Positions 41,066 to 49,551 of a stretch of DNA of 51,430 nt are shown in pieces. Within the stretch, counting starts at the first letter, position 1; every line of letters starts with the position of its first letter. A model generated the notes under the pieces. It did not search any database. It had not been told where the DNA came from and saw only the letters and a list, made by a program, of their open reading frames with translations. The position numbers and the translations under genes were made by a program. The DNA comes from Candidatus Levyibacteriota bacterium (GTDB lineage: Bacteria; Patescibacteriota; Microgenomatia; Levybacterales; GWA1-39-11): the NCBI GenBank assembly GCA_018062815.1, contig JAGORM010000005.1, positions 1 to 51,430 of the forward strand, read 5' to 3'.

Positions 41066-41725
41066 CTACTTCCCGGAAATCATACCCTCATGCATAAGAA
41101 GAACAAATGATGATCCTAAGAAAACAATCATACTGATAATTTGTGGAATCGTAAAAAATGAAAAGACAATGCGATTTCCCCCAGAAAACTCAGACACAAT
41201 AGTAAATATTGAGATAAGACATATGAATAAATATGTGATTGTACCATCCTTCAATGTATAATTTTTATAAGAATAAATACCGATCCCAAAAAAAATACAT
41301 GAAAGAATAAAAAGCAAAATATTAAAATACAAAAAATAACCGCCAAAATATGAAGTCGATAGTGCAAATAAAAAAATTGGATACATAGATAGTGAATAAA
41401 TATCAAAAATTCTAAGCAGTATTTTTTTCTTTCTGAAGACGTAATAGATAATGATTCCAAACCCCAATACCCCTCCAATAATAAGCATTCCCGGATATCT
41501 TATCAGGTGAAAGAATTTTACAAAGTGAAAAAAACTATACTCTTGTTCACCAAGTACATACATCAATCGTCCCAAAAAAATAAAAGCTATATATGCAAAG
41601 AAGGTAGTATCAAAAATTTCTTGCAGTAAAAGACTTTTACGCGCTAAAACAAAATCATGCTTAACTAATACATACAGCATGAAAAGAGAGACAATTATAC
41701 AAAGAATAAAAAGAATAAAAAACAT
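41066..41725 (-). CDS. Divergent Lgt-like (prolipoprotein diacylglyceryl transferase) membrane protein
   Basis: The 219-residue reading from ATG 41725 has about seven hydrophobic segments. Helix order and FLGRLMYVLGEQEY (about 47-60), RYPGMLIIGGVLGFGIIIYY (about 75-94) and EFSGGNRIVF (about 180) recall Lgt (GARLGYV, GGMSxHGGLLG, ExxR). The crucial His and Arg of Lgt are not clearly conserved (GGM-S-x-H-G reads GMLIIGGVLG). It could be a distant Lgt with altered chemistry or another membrane protein of the same fold. The ATG at 41773 would lie within the MFS gene; 41725 follows its stop by one base. Confidence 0.55.
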   Translation of the reverse strand: MFFILFILCIIVSLFMLYVLVKHDFVLARKSLLLQEIFDTTFFAYIAFIFLGRLMYVLGEQEYSFFHFVKFFHLIRYPGMLIIGGVLGFGIIIYYVFRKKKILLRIFDIYSLSMYPIFLFALSTSYFGGYFLYFNILLFILSCIFFGIGIYSYKNYTLKDGTITYLFICLISIFTIVSEFSGGNRIVFSFFTIPQIISMIVFLGSSFVLLMHEGMISGK

Positions 41726-41726
41726 A

Positions 41727-43043
41727 TTATCTTCGCTTAATATACTTAACGGCAAGAAGCTGAATGACCTCACCTACAATAATTACGGTCCCTAGAATAA
41801 TTAAAACTAAATTAACGCCTAATGTATCAGCAAGACCTCCAACTAGTACAATTGGCAAAAAAGAAAACAACCCTGTCACCGCAAATAACAAACCGTAAAT
41901 TTTGCTTCTAAAATTATCTGGTATTTTTTCTTGAATGGTCGTTTGTGCAGGAATAAATATTAAAGCGTTCCCTACTCCCGCAAAAAAAGCTAAAAATACA
42001 ACCATATGCAAAACGGTAATTTCTAAATATGAAGGTAAGGCTAAATTAAGAGTAGTTATAAAATCCCTAGATGTAACTTTTGACATAAGCGGTAAAAGCA
42101 GCAATATAATTCCTGAAACAAAAACTCCTGTATTCATTAATTTTGCTCTGTTTGCCTTTTTTAATACAGAACCTACAATAAATGCAGAAACAATCATTCC
42201 TAATGCTGCAGGAGCAAACAAAAGCAAGGATACATTTTCAACTTGAATTTTTAAAATCTCCTTTGCATATCCAGGAACAATAACTGCCAATATCATAATT
42301 ACTACCTGAGATAGAATAAGTAATACAAATGATGATGCAACACCTGCTGTCTCATGAAGAATTTTATAAGTGTTCACCAAATATGACCGTAATGTTTCTT
42401 CTACTTCAACAGTAATTCGCTTTCTTACTTTTTTACCACTCTGAAAGGCTGAATAAGGGATGAGATATGCAAACAAACCGGCTAAAAGAAAGAAAACAGC
42501 TATTACTAGAAAAACGTATGCATGTCCTAATGACAATAAAGCCGGACCTGCCACAACATAACCTATAAGGATTGAGCCGAAGAGAGCGAGTCCAAAAAGT
42601 GAATTTGCAGGTACCAATAATTTTTCAGGAACAATGTGAGGAATAACCGGTGTTTCAGCGGGAAGATAAAATTGTGTCACAATAGATATGAGAAGTGCCA
42701 ATGTGTAAACTGGTGCGAGCGAATCGTTGAAATAAAATAACGGAAGAACAAAAAATGCACGCCCTAAATTACCAAAAACCAATATTTTCTTCTTGTTCCG
42801 AGTATCCGCTACTATTCCTCCTATAAAGCTTAGGAAAACCTGAGGAATAAGAGATATAAGAAGTATCATGGAAACAAGAAAATTTGAAGATGTTAAGTTG
42901 AAAACTACAAAGATTAAAACCACATTCATCATATTAAATGCGACCTGTGAAAACACTACAGAAAGAAGAAAATAAGCATACGGTCTGTCTGAAAGTAGCT
43001 TAACAAAATCGTGAGTGGAAATTTTTAGCAACATGCTTTTCAT
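41727..43043 (-). CDS. MFS transporter
   Basis: The 438-residue protein has about 12 membrane helices in two halves. The A-loop motif between helices 2 and 3 reads GGIVADTRNKKKILVFGNLG (about 74-93), the MFS G-x-x-x-D-x-x-x-x-R/K pattern. Its length and similarity to the MFS-1/enterobactin-exporter group suggest a drug or small-molecule exporter, but substrate cannot be told. A TATAAT (43060-43055) lies 11 nt before the ATG. First gene of the operon with the Lgt-like, RluA, CPA2 and LytR_C genes. Confidence 0.85.
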   Translation of the reverse strand: MKSMLLKISTHDFVKLLSDRPYAYFLLSVVFSQVAFNMMNVVLIFVVFNLTSSNFLVSMILLISLIPQVFLSFIGGIVADTRNKKKILVFGNLGRAFFVLPLFYFNDSLAPVYTLALLISIVTQFYLPAETPVIPHIVPEKLLVPANSLFGLALFGSILIGYVVAGPALLSLGHAYVFLVIAVFFLLAGLFAYLIPYSAFQSGKKVRKRITVEVEETLRSYLVNTYKILHETAGVASSFVLLILSQVVIMILAVIVPGYAKEILKIQVENVSLLLFAPAALGMIVSAFIVGSVLKKANRAKLMNTGVFVSGIILLLLPLMSKVTSRDFITTLNLALPSYLEITVLHMVVFLAFFAGVGNALIFIPAQTTIQEKIPDNFRSKIYGLLFAVTGLFSFLPIVLVGGLADTLGVNLVLIILGTVIIVGEVIQLLAVKYIKRR

Positions 43044-43096
43044 ATCACACTGACATTATACCGCATAATAGGTATATAAGAAGACAAGTTTATGTT

Positions 43097-43648
43097 TTAG
43101 GCTCTTTTTGTGTATGACCCGTCTCTTGTATCAACTACTATTGAATCACCTATATTTATAAAAAGTGGGACTCTGGTTCTTATACCATTTTCTAAAACTG
43201 CATCTTTATACATATTGGATGCACTATTTCCCTTCACCCCAGGATCAGTTTCTGAAACTTTTAGAGTAATTTTTGGGGGCAATACTACACCTAGTACTTC
43301 ATCTCCATAAAACTCTAATGTGGCATTTGAACCTTCCTGAAGATACTCTGCCCCATCAAGAACACCCAGGGGAGAAGTAACTTGTTCAAATGTAGTGGGA
43401 TTCATAAAAAACGCATTTTCCCCATCCTTATAAAGATATTGATACTCTTTCTTATCAACAGATACCGCGTTTACCTGTGCACCATTCGTAAATCCTTTTT
43501 CAACGACTGCGCCGGAACGCACATTCCTTAATTTTACTTTTATAGTCGCACTTCCTCTGCCCATTTTAATGTGCTCGTATGACAAAACGCGAAATAAATT
43601 TCCGTCCTCCTCAAACGTGGCACCAGCCTTTAATTCTTGTACTACCAT
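43097..43648 (-). CDS. efp: Translation elongation factor P with arginine at the tip
   Basis: EF-P rescues ribosomes stalled at polyproline. The 183-residue protein has the KOW-like N-domain and two OB folds; VKLRNVRSGAVVEKGFTNGA, YLYKDGENAFFMNPTTFEQ and the C-terminal VPLFINIGDSIVVDTRDGSY are family motifs. The tip loop reads EHIKMGRGSATIKVK, where E. coli has KPGKGQA, so the modifiable Lys34 is Arg31. Arginine at this site is rhamnosylated by EarP in some bacteria; no EarP or EpmA/B gene is in this window. TATAAT (43662-43657) ends 8 nt before the ATG. Confidence 0.95.
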   Translation of the reverse strand: MVVQELKAGATFEEDGNLFRVLSYEHIKMGRGSATIKVKLRNVRSGAVVEKGFTNGAQVNAVSVDKKEYQYLYKDGENAFFMNPTTFEQVTSPLGVLDGAEYLQEGSNATLEFYGDEVLGVVLPPKITLKVSETDPGVKGNSASNMYKDAVLENGIRTRVPLFINIGDSIVVDTRDGSYTKRA

Positions 43649-43694
43649 AGGTACATATTATACAAATTGTGCGAGGAAATTGAAAGAGCGATAG

Positions 43695-43982
43695 TTATCC
43701 TGGGTATTGACTGCGTTTTTTTGTGCTCAAAAACCTCACATACGCTTCTCTGGGATCAACACCACTGTCTTTTATTTTTTCAATCAAAACATCTAAGTCT
43801 GGGGAGACAGCAACAACTTTTTCCCCGTGAATACCAACAAAAGAATCAGGATTTTCTTCTGCGAGCTTAATTGAATTTTTTTCTGTGTATATAGCGTCTT
43901 CCCTATACTTATCTCTACCCTGTTTAAATTCAGAATTCATAGGGTAAACTATAAATGAAGGCTCAAATTCTTTATTTGCCAT
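43695..43982 (-). CDS. Small DUF5678-like protein
   Basis: The 95-residue reading begins MANKEFEPSFIVYPMNSEFK. The second half (about 50-90), PDSFVGIHGEKVVAVSPDLD and VLIEKIKDSGVDPREAYVRF, resembles the small DUF5678 domain (a Gly-x-x-V-A-V strand pair followed by a helix and V-D-P-x-E-A). The function of that domain is unknown. The ATG at 43982 is chosen because the longer reading lies inside the aminopeptidase; the overlap with that gene is 11 nt, so the two are coupled. Confidence 0.7.
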   Translation of the reverse strand: MANKEFEPSFIVYPMNSEFKQGRDKYREDAIYTEKNSIKLAEENPDSFVGIHGEKVVAVSPDLDVLIEKIKDSGVDPREAYVRFLSTKKRSQYPG

Positions 43983-46536
43983 AATTTTGCAAAAAGCTTT
44001 GGATTGATTTACCGTCACGCTTAAACCATTCTGCGTTACTTCTTACCTGCTCAATAATTTGCGCGATAGTGCGCTCTAATCCTTTTGACTCGTGTGTCTT
44101 AAAAAAGTCTTCAAGCTTACGCGCTTCTTCCATTGTTGTAAAATTAGCAAACGGTTTTATAAATCTACTATACAAATGACCGCCTCCGTATTTCTCAACA
44201 ATATCTTCCCATTCTTTTTGTACTTTTTTGAAAGCTAAATTCCGCCCATAAGGATTTGCACAAATAAATGCTATAACTTTAAATGAGTCCTGGGCTTTTA
44301 CTTCTTCAGAAAAAGCAAACTGCAATGTTTTTTCAAGCAACTTTTTATCCTTGAAAACACATAATGAGCGTAGAAGTCTATCCTTTTCTTCCGGAAAAGT
44401 CTCTTTTTTATACCTTTCCAAAAGTAAGTTAAACTCCGTTTCTCCACCATTCTCTGCAACTAATATATATACTAATCCTCTTATGTCTGAGTGGATTTTT
44501 GCAATGTCTTTCTTAAATAGTTCCTTCGCTTTTCTAATAGTTTCCTCATGTCCATTTCTTCCAAGCATTCCCAATACAATACTTCTTAAAAGTGTTGTGT
44601 CATGACTTTCTCCGCTTTTCTTATCCCATCCTATTTTCCCCCCGATTGATGCAAACAAAGACACCACATAGCTTTGAAATTTATTATACTCATCAGTACC
44701 AAAAAGTATGTTTTTTATTTTTGACACTTCTGATGCTATCTCTGACCAAACAATATAACTCTCATCATTTTTGAATGCTAAGGCAAGCGTTAAAGCATCA
44801 TGGGTCAAAGAGTATCCTGCTTCCGATAGCACAAAAGAATCACGTATAATTCCAAACCTATCCTGTTCCGTTAGCCTCTTGTCTTGTTTTTTAATAGGAG
44901 TAACAAGTTGAGCCAAGAGTGAACTTGAATATTTTACACGTACAAAAGCTGTCTCATTTTTATTTACCTTTACCCATTTAAAATTTTTGTACTCGTATGA
45001 AAAACCTTTTTTATCTAACAATAAGCCCTCTTCCCTCCTCATCCCCTCAGATATAACACCTAAAGGAATCATCCAGGAGGTTGTATCCTCTGATTTTTGA
45101 GAATCAACACTTGAGAAGAATCTCTTTTGAGACAACAATAAGTCATCATCCTTCCTCTCAACTGTAATAAGCGGATAGCCTGGTTTTTTTGTCCAATTAT
45201 GCATAATTTGCAAAACTTGCTTCCCAGAAGTTTTTGCAAGTGAATTCCATAGATCTTCTGTTTTTGCATTTGCATATGAGTGAGTTTTAAGATATGTATG
45301 CAATCCCTTTCTAAAGTCTTTCTCACCTAAATATTCAGCAAGCATTCGAATAACTGATGCTCCCTTTGAATAAGACACTTCATCAAAAATTTCGCTAATA
45401 TCTCTTGGGTGGAAAACATCAACTTCTATAGCATGCGTATTCTTAAGTCCGTCTAAGTCTAGGGCACGAGCGTGATCCATATATATAAACTGTGTCCAAA
45501 TGTTCCAACTAGGGAACATATTATCAACAGCTACATACTCCATATAAGAAGCGAATCCTTCATTGAGCCACAAATGCGTCCACCACTCCATGGTTACCAG
45601 GTTACCAAACCATTGATGCGCCAATTCATGAGCTATAACTAAGGCTATCCACTGCTTGTTATGCGTTGAAGTACTCTCAGGATCAACTAAAAGTGCTGTT
45701 TCCCGATATGTTACAGCACCCCAATTTTCCATAGCTCCGGCAGCAAAATCAGGAATAGCTATTAGGTCCAGTGTTTTAAGAGGGTACTTTATTTGGAAAT
45801 AAGCTGTGTAAAACTCCAAACACTTTATAGCTGTGGTAAGAGCAAATTCAGCTTGTTTTTTCTTTCCTGGTGTAACATAAACCCGAACACAAACATCATC
45901 TTTTGTTCTTCCTTCAATATATTCAAAATGTCCAACTATAAATGCAAGCAAATAAGAAGACATTTTAGGGCTCTCTGAAAAACGAATTATCTTATATCCA
46001 CTTTTGTGCTCCACTATCTCTTCTTCTAGTGTATTTGAAATTGCTGTTCTGTCCTCGGGTATTTTAAGACTTAATTCAAAAATAGCTTTTTGAGAGGGTT
46101 CATCAAAACAAGGAAAAGCGCGTCTTGCATCTGTGGACTCAAATTGGGTCACTCCCATATGATATGTTTTCCCCTCTACTATATACTTACTTCTATAAAA
46201 TCCTCGCATTTTATCATTTAAAATTCCTGAAAATATAACTTTTAAAGTAGCCGATCCTTTTTTAATTGGGTGTTTAAAAATAAATATTACTTCCTCGTCA
46301 TTTTTTTTATATTTAGTTCTTCCAACTTGCTTATTTCCGTCTTGAATAACTTGAACGGACAGTATTTCTATGTCCGCAGCATGAAGTCTTACCTCAGTAA
46401 TTTTTTTGTCTATTTGCAAATCTATTTTTTCCTCGCCTGTAAAAATGAAATTTTCTAAATCTGGTTCTAGGTGAATTGTATATTTCACTGGAGATACATG
46501 AATAGGGAGCCGAACGTCTTTTTTATTTGCAGCCAT
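43972..46536 (-). CDS. pepN: M1 family zinc aminopeptidase
   Basis: The 854-residue metallopeptidase removes N-terminal residues from peptides. It has GAMEN within FAAGAMENWGAVTYRE (about 266-281), the zinc motif HELAHQW with the third ligand in WLNEGFASYMEY 18 residues later (about 302-325), and SYSKGASVIRMLAEYLG with the catalytic Tyr region. The C-terminal ERAP-like helical domain follows (about 520-854). There is no signal peptide, so it probably recycles peptides in the cytoplasm, which suits a host-dependent bacterium that imports peptides. Confidence 0.95.
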   Translation of the reverse strand: MAANKKDVRLPIHVSPVKYTIHLEPDLENFIFTGEEKIDLQIDKKITEVRLHAADIEILSVQVIQDGNKQVGRTKYKKNDEEVIFIFKHPIKKGSATLKVIFSGILNDKMRGFYRSKYIVEGKTYHMGVTQFESTDARRAFPCFDEPSQKAIFELSLKIPEDRTAISNTLEEEIVEHKSGYKIIRFSESPKMSSYLLAFIVGHFEYIEGRTKDDVCVRVYVTPGKKKQAEFALTTAIKCLEFYTAYFQIKYPLKTLDLIAIPDFAAGAMENWGAVTYRETALLVDPESTSTHNKQWIALVIAHELAHQWFGNLVTMEWWTHLWLNEGFASYMEYVAVDNMFPSWNIWTQFIYMDHARALDLDGLKNTHAIEVDVFHPRDISEIFDEVSYSKGASVIRMLAEYLGEKDFRKGLHTYLKTHSYANAKTEDLWNSLAKTSGKQVLQIMHNWTKKPGYPLITVERKDDDLLLSQKRFFSSVDSQKSEDTTSWMIPLGVISEGMRREEGLLLDKKGFSYEYKNFKWVKVNKNETAFVRVKYSSSLLAQLVTPIKKQDKRLTEQDRFGIIRDSFVLSEAGYSLTHDALTLALAFKNDESYIVWSEIASEVSKIKNILFGTDEYNKFQSYVVSLFASIGGKIGWDKKSGESHDTTLLRSIVLGMLGRNGHEETIRKAKELFKKDIAKIHSDIRGLVYILVAENGGETEFNLLLERYKKETFPEEKDRLLRSLCVFKDKKLLEKTLQFAFSEEVKAQDSFKVIAFICANPYGRNLAFKKVQKEWEDIVEKYGGGHLYSRFIKPFANFTTMEEARKLEDFFKTHESKGLERTIAQIIEQVRSNAEWFKRDGKSIQSFLQNYGK

Positions 46537-46546
46537 GACTTACGAA

Positions 46547-46575
46547 AGTATATAATACAAATACTTATACGTCAA
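46547..46575 (-). promoter_or_regulatory. Promoter of the M1 aminopeptidase gene
   Basis: On the minus strand TTGACG (46575-46570), 17 bp and TATACT (46552-46547), 10 nt before the ATG, so the leader is only 3-4 nt. It lies within the 45 bp between this gene and the divergent tRNA-Leu. Confidence 0.55.
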
Positions 46576-46581
46576 ACGCTT

Positions 46582-46667
46582 GGGTGAGTGGCGGAATGGT
46601 ATACGCGTTAGTCTCAAAAACTAATGGGGGCAACTCCATGAGGGTTCGAGTCCCTCCTCACCCACCA
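46582..46667 (+). tRNA. tRNA-Leu (anticodon CAA)
   Basis: The acceptor stem GGGTGAG (46582-46588) pairs with CTCACCC (46657-46663), followed by discriminator A and an encoded CCA (46665-46667). The D arm is GCG-GAATGGTATA-CGC. The anticodon stem TTAGT/ACTAA encloses CTCAAAA with anticodon CAA, reading UUG. A long variable arm (TGGGGGCAACTCCA) marks a type II tRNA as required for Leu. The T arm is GAGGG-TTCGAGT-CCCTC. It is 86 nt. It ends 2 nt before the convergent acyltransferase stop. Confidence 0.97.
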
Positions 46668-46669
46668 AA

Positions 46670-47668
46670 TTAAATACTTAGAAGGTGTTTCCCATAATCT
46701 CCTAAATATTTAGGAGATGTGATTTGAGCAATCATTCTCATAACATTATTAGGCATTTCCTTTACCGGCAATCCTAGATCCTGAAGCTTCTTGCTCTCTC
46801 CAATCCTTACAGTACCCGGCTTGTAACGCATACTATCCCCAAACATCAATTTTGTAAGCTTATCGTCTAGCGTGCCTACGCGCGTACCCTCTCCTACCAT
46901 GAGCATCTCAAAAATACTTCGCATTCCGTTTAAGTTAAAACTTCTCGTATTTGGATCAAAATAATGCTCTGTACCCTCTATTGCTACGGGGAGAATTATG
47001 GTTGAAATCTTATTCCTTATTTGAGTTAGAAGAACACTATTAAAACCCTTATCCATGGGCTGTAATCCGTTTAACTTTCCTGTTTTTGGATTTATTTTTC
47101 CACCTTTTGTGCTTCCTTCAATGTGAACTACTGAAAGTTTCCCAGGATCTTTCATCACCTTTTTTGTGTAGGCTCCGTTGTCTAGGGGTCTTTTCATCTT
47201 ACGCTCAAAAACATCATTATCTGAAACCACAAAATCAGGAGTTACTTCACTTTTATTAAAAAAGGGCTCTACTCCAAAGTCCCATAAAGTCTTCATAGAT
47301 AAACCCTGCTCTCCCGTCTTCATTGATCCTGCTACCGTATATACAACCTCATTAAACTTCCCTTCAAATTCTGACCTAACCTCATCAATTACCGCAAGCG
47401 TTACCGCTCCATCAGCATGACTTCTGTGAGTTGCAATGATAAGAACTTTTTCTCCCTCCAGTCTTCTCTCATGCATTTTCCCTATATTTTCTACTCCTTC
47501 CCATTCAAATAATCTTTCAGGGATATGCGTATACATCCTGTCAACCATAGCATGAACCATTTTTCTTCCAACACCTGAAGACAAGAATGCATCAAAAGCT
47601 TTTTGAGAGAATCTTTCATCCTTACCTTGAGAATTTTTACCACCTGAGAGTGTTTCTATTGATGCCAT
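46670..47668 (-). CDS. PlsC-like glycerophosphate acyltransferase
   Basis: The 332-residue protein has the acyltransferase block I variant IATHRSHADGAVTL (about 77-90; H-x4-D with the catalytic His and Asp) and block III VVHIEGSTKGGKIN (about 183-196, a variant of EGTRS). The DKGFNSVLLTQIRNKISTIILPVAIEGTEH segment resembles block IV. It is probably peripheral or cytoplasmic, since no transmembrane helix is seen. Probable role: acylation of glycerol-3-phosphate or lysophosphatidate in membrane lipid synthesis or recycling. It follows purA after 20 nt. Confidence 0.8.
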   Translation of the reverse strand: MASIETLSGGKNSQGKDERFSQKAFDAFLSSGVGRKMVHAMVDRMYTHIPERLFEWEGVENIGKMHERRLEGEKVLIIATHRSHADGAVTLAVIDEVRSEFEGKFNEVVYTVAGSMKTGEQGLSMKTLWDFGVEPFFNKSEVTPDFVVSDNDVFERKMKRPLDNGAYTKKVMKDPGKLSVVHIEGSTKGGKINPKTGKLNGLQPMDKGFNSVLLTQIRNKISTIILPVAIEGTEHYFDPNTRSFNLNGMRSIFEMLMVGEGTRVGTLDDKLTKLMFGDSMRYKPGTVRIGESKKLQDLGLPVKEMPNNVMRMIAQITSPKYLGDYGKHLLSI

Positions 47669-47688
47669 TTTTATGAATTACTAATTCT

Positions 47689-48690
47689 CTATCTTAAGTC
47701 AATAATATCCATTATGTCTGGACCTGTGGAAATAATATGAAATTTGGTAAAAAGTGGGTTTTTCTTTTTTATCTTAGCCTCAGTTTCACGAATAAAATTC
47801 TTTGCCTGTTGAGTTAATTTTTTAAATTCAGTAACGTTTTCATTTCCTGGGAAAAGTCTATCTATGCATGTTAAAACCGCCTGATCACCTGTATTTCTCA
47901 TAATAGCTTCCGCTGCCATTTCTATATTAAAATCTGATAATTTTCTAATCCGTCCTGAAACTGATCCTCTCTCTACTATCCCCATTTTATCTGCTTTTTT
48001 CTGATTCCACTGCTTATATCTTGGGTCTTCTCCTACTCTTGAAACATACGCTTTAAATATAACCACCACATGATCAACTAATTTAGGACCAATTCCGGTG
48101 TCAGCAGCAAATTGCGATGCTGTCGTATCCTGAGAAGTAACATAGGGATAGTATCTGTGATCCAATAATGATAATCCATACCCCTGAACTCCCTCTATGA
48201 GAATGCGCTTTTTCTTTCCCGCTGCTGTATTTACTTCTTCTGCCACATCAGTCAAAAATTCTTTGAGTCTTGGCTCATCTTTTGCAATTTTTGCACTCCT
48301 CATGATTCTCTCTACACGCGCTGGACCTACCCCCGTACCTACAGATCCAATCCTTTTTACCAATTCCGCCTCCTCCTGTATGTGTCTTTTTTCAATGATG
48401 GTGCAACCCTTGTCAATAAATATTCTACCTGCAAGATTATATTCTTTGACCTCTTTCAAAAAGACATCTGGTGAGATGAGTGTGCCACGAGCAATTAAGA
48501 GTCTAGACTTTGGATTTATCAACCCTGAAGGAACTTGTGTAACTTTTACATTTGATGTAACTGTATGCCCTGCTTGAGGTCCTGCTCCTGCTCGTACTAC
48601 TATATCTGCTTTATCATGTACGGAAAGATATCCTACTATTTTACCTTTTCCCTCATCTCCATAAAAACCGCCTGTAACTATTGTAATCAT
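47689..48690 (-). CDS. purA: Adenylosuccinate synthetase, short archaeal-type
   Basis: PurA joins IMP and aspartate with GTP to form adenylosuccinate. The 333-residue protein is about 100 residues shorter than usual bacterial PurA and close to archaeal enzymes. It keeps the P-loop GGFYGDEGKGKIVGYLS with the catalytic Asp, AGAGPQAGHTV, the IMP site SVGTGVGPARVERI, and LIEGVQGYGLSLLDHRYYPY followed by VTSQDTTASQFAADTGIGP. SVSGRIRKL marks the Asp/Arg region. The phage PurZ enzymes of the same size lose that catalytic Asp, so this is PurA-like. No other purine gene is near. Confidence 0.88.
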   Translation of the reverse strand: MITIVTGGFYGDEGKGKIVGYLSVHDKADIVVRAGAGPQAGHTVTSNVKVTQVPSGLINPKSRLLIARGTLISPDVFLKEVKEYNLAGRIFIDKGCTIIEKRHIQEEAELVKRIGSVGTGVGPARVERIMRSAKIAKDEPRLKEFLTDVAEEVNTAAGKKKRILIEGVQGYGLSLLDHRYYPYVTSQDTTASQFAADTGIGPKLVDHVVVIFKAYVSRVGEDPRYKQWNQKKADKMGIVERGSVSGRIRKLSDFNIEMAAEAIMRNTGDQAVLTCIDRLFPGNENVTEFKKLTQQAKNFIRETEAKIKKKNPLFTKFHIISTGPDIMDIIDLR

Positions 48691-48749
48691 TTCTCACAAA
48701 CAAACAGTAAAAAGATTAACAGATGAAAAAAAACTTTGCAACAGGTAAA

Positions 48750-49349
48750 TCAGGGAGATGTAACCACGGTTGGTGTAACTATTGGCGAAGGGCTAATTAA
48801 TGTGCCCTGATATGTAAATTTGCGTTCTATCTGATCCTGGTCTTGAGACACAGTACTTTGAATTCTTAATTCAAAAGTAATATCTCCATTAGGTAAGTTA
48901 TAAATTGATGGTGAATTGGATGAATATTCAGACCACGATCCTCCATTAATTCTATAGGACCAGACAACTGAACAGTAGGACAAGTCATCATACTTTATAA
49001 TAAAATTCACTGGGTTGTCAGTAATTCTTGCGCCCTCTTTAGGGTAGCTAATGGAGACAGGTCCTATGGTTTTTTTACAGGCAGACGTTGTGGGGGTAAT
49101 AGTTACTGAACTCTCAGATGAATCCTTTCCCGTATCCCCTACTTTTTCTTGAATTATAACTGTCTGCGGAGTCGGCTGTGATTGATTTTCTTTTACGTCT
49201 TTTTTTGAAGAATTCAATGAATTGAGGTTTATTAAAATAACCGTTAAAAGTACAGGAATAGATAGCGCCGCCGTTATGAACTCAAGGTAGTGTTTCCGTT
49301 CTGGCGCTTTCTGTAAAGAGCGCAATATTTTCGTAATTTTTTTACTCAT
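48750..49349 (-). CDS. Membrane-anchored protein with an extracellular Ig-like domain
   Basis: The 199-residue reading from ATG 49349 has a basic N-terminus, one membrane helix (about 21-41), a Ser/Pro/Thr/Gln linker (about 45-90) and a beta-sandwich-like domain (about 92-185): PVSISYPKEGARITDNPVNF, IIKYDDLSYCSVVWSYRING and LPNGDITFELRIQSTVSQDQ. The tail is Pro/Thr/Val-rich. Two Cys (about 90 and 127) could form a disulfide. It is a cell-surface protein of unknown ligand. TACAAT (49362-49357) ends 7 nt before this ATG; the longer reading from 49397 lacks support. Confidence 0.75.
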   Translation of the reverse strand: MSKKITKILRSLQKAPERKHYLEFITAALSIPVLLTVILINLNSLNSSKKDVKENQSQPTPQTVIIQEKVGDTGKDSSESSVTITPTTSACKKTIGPVSISYPKEGARITDNPVNFIIKYDDLSYCSVVWSYRINGGSWSEYSSNSPSIYNLPNGDITFELRIQSTVSQDQDQIERKFTYQGTLISPSPIVTPTVVTSP

Positions 49350-49356
49350 GATTCTT

Positions 49357-49362
49357 ATTGTA
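49357..49362 (-). promoter_or_regulatory. -10 box placing a leaderless start at 49349
   Basis: TACAAT on the minus strand followed by AAGAATC and ATG. The box and spacer are nearly identical to those before the Mur-like ligase (TACAAT-AAGAATT-ATG at 26675-26690). The -35 is weak. Confidence 0.4.
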
Positions 49363-49516
49363 ACAAATTGAAGCAAATAATAAAGCTCCCCAGGCAAAAA
49401 AGCCCTAGATATCTTTTTCTCACCAAAAAAATAATTATTTTTAAACTGTGTCCGTTACCGGCTTGTTGAATAAAAATTTTCTTTCAATAAGAAATTTAGC
49501 TAATAAGTATTTACTG

Positions 49517-49546
49517 TTGACTACTCTGTTTAAATTAGTCTAACAT
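49517..49546 (+). promoter_or_regulatory. Promoter predicting a leaderless mRNA for the 49552 gene
   Basis: TTGACT (49517-49522), 18 bp and TAACAT (49541-49546), 5 nt before the ATG at 49552. Confidence 0.55.
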
Positions 49547-49551
49547 AGATT

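Noticed and set aside
49381-49420. Terminator between the Ig-like gene and the helical gene
   Set aside because: GGC-AAAAAA-GCC near 49393 gives only a three-pair stem and no proper T-tract in a useful orientation.
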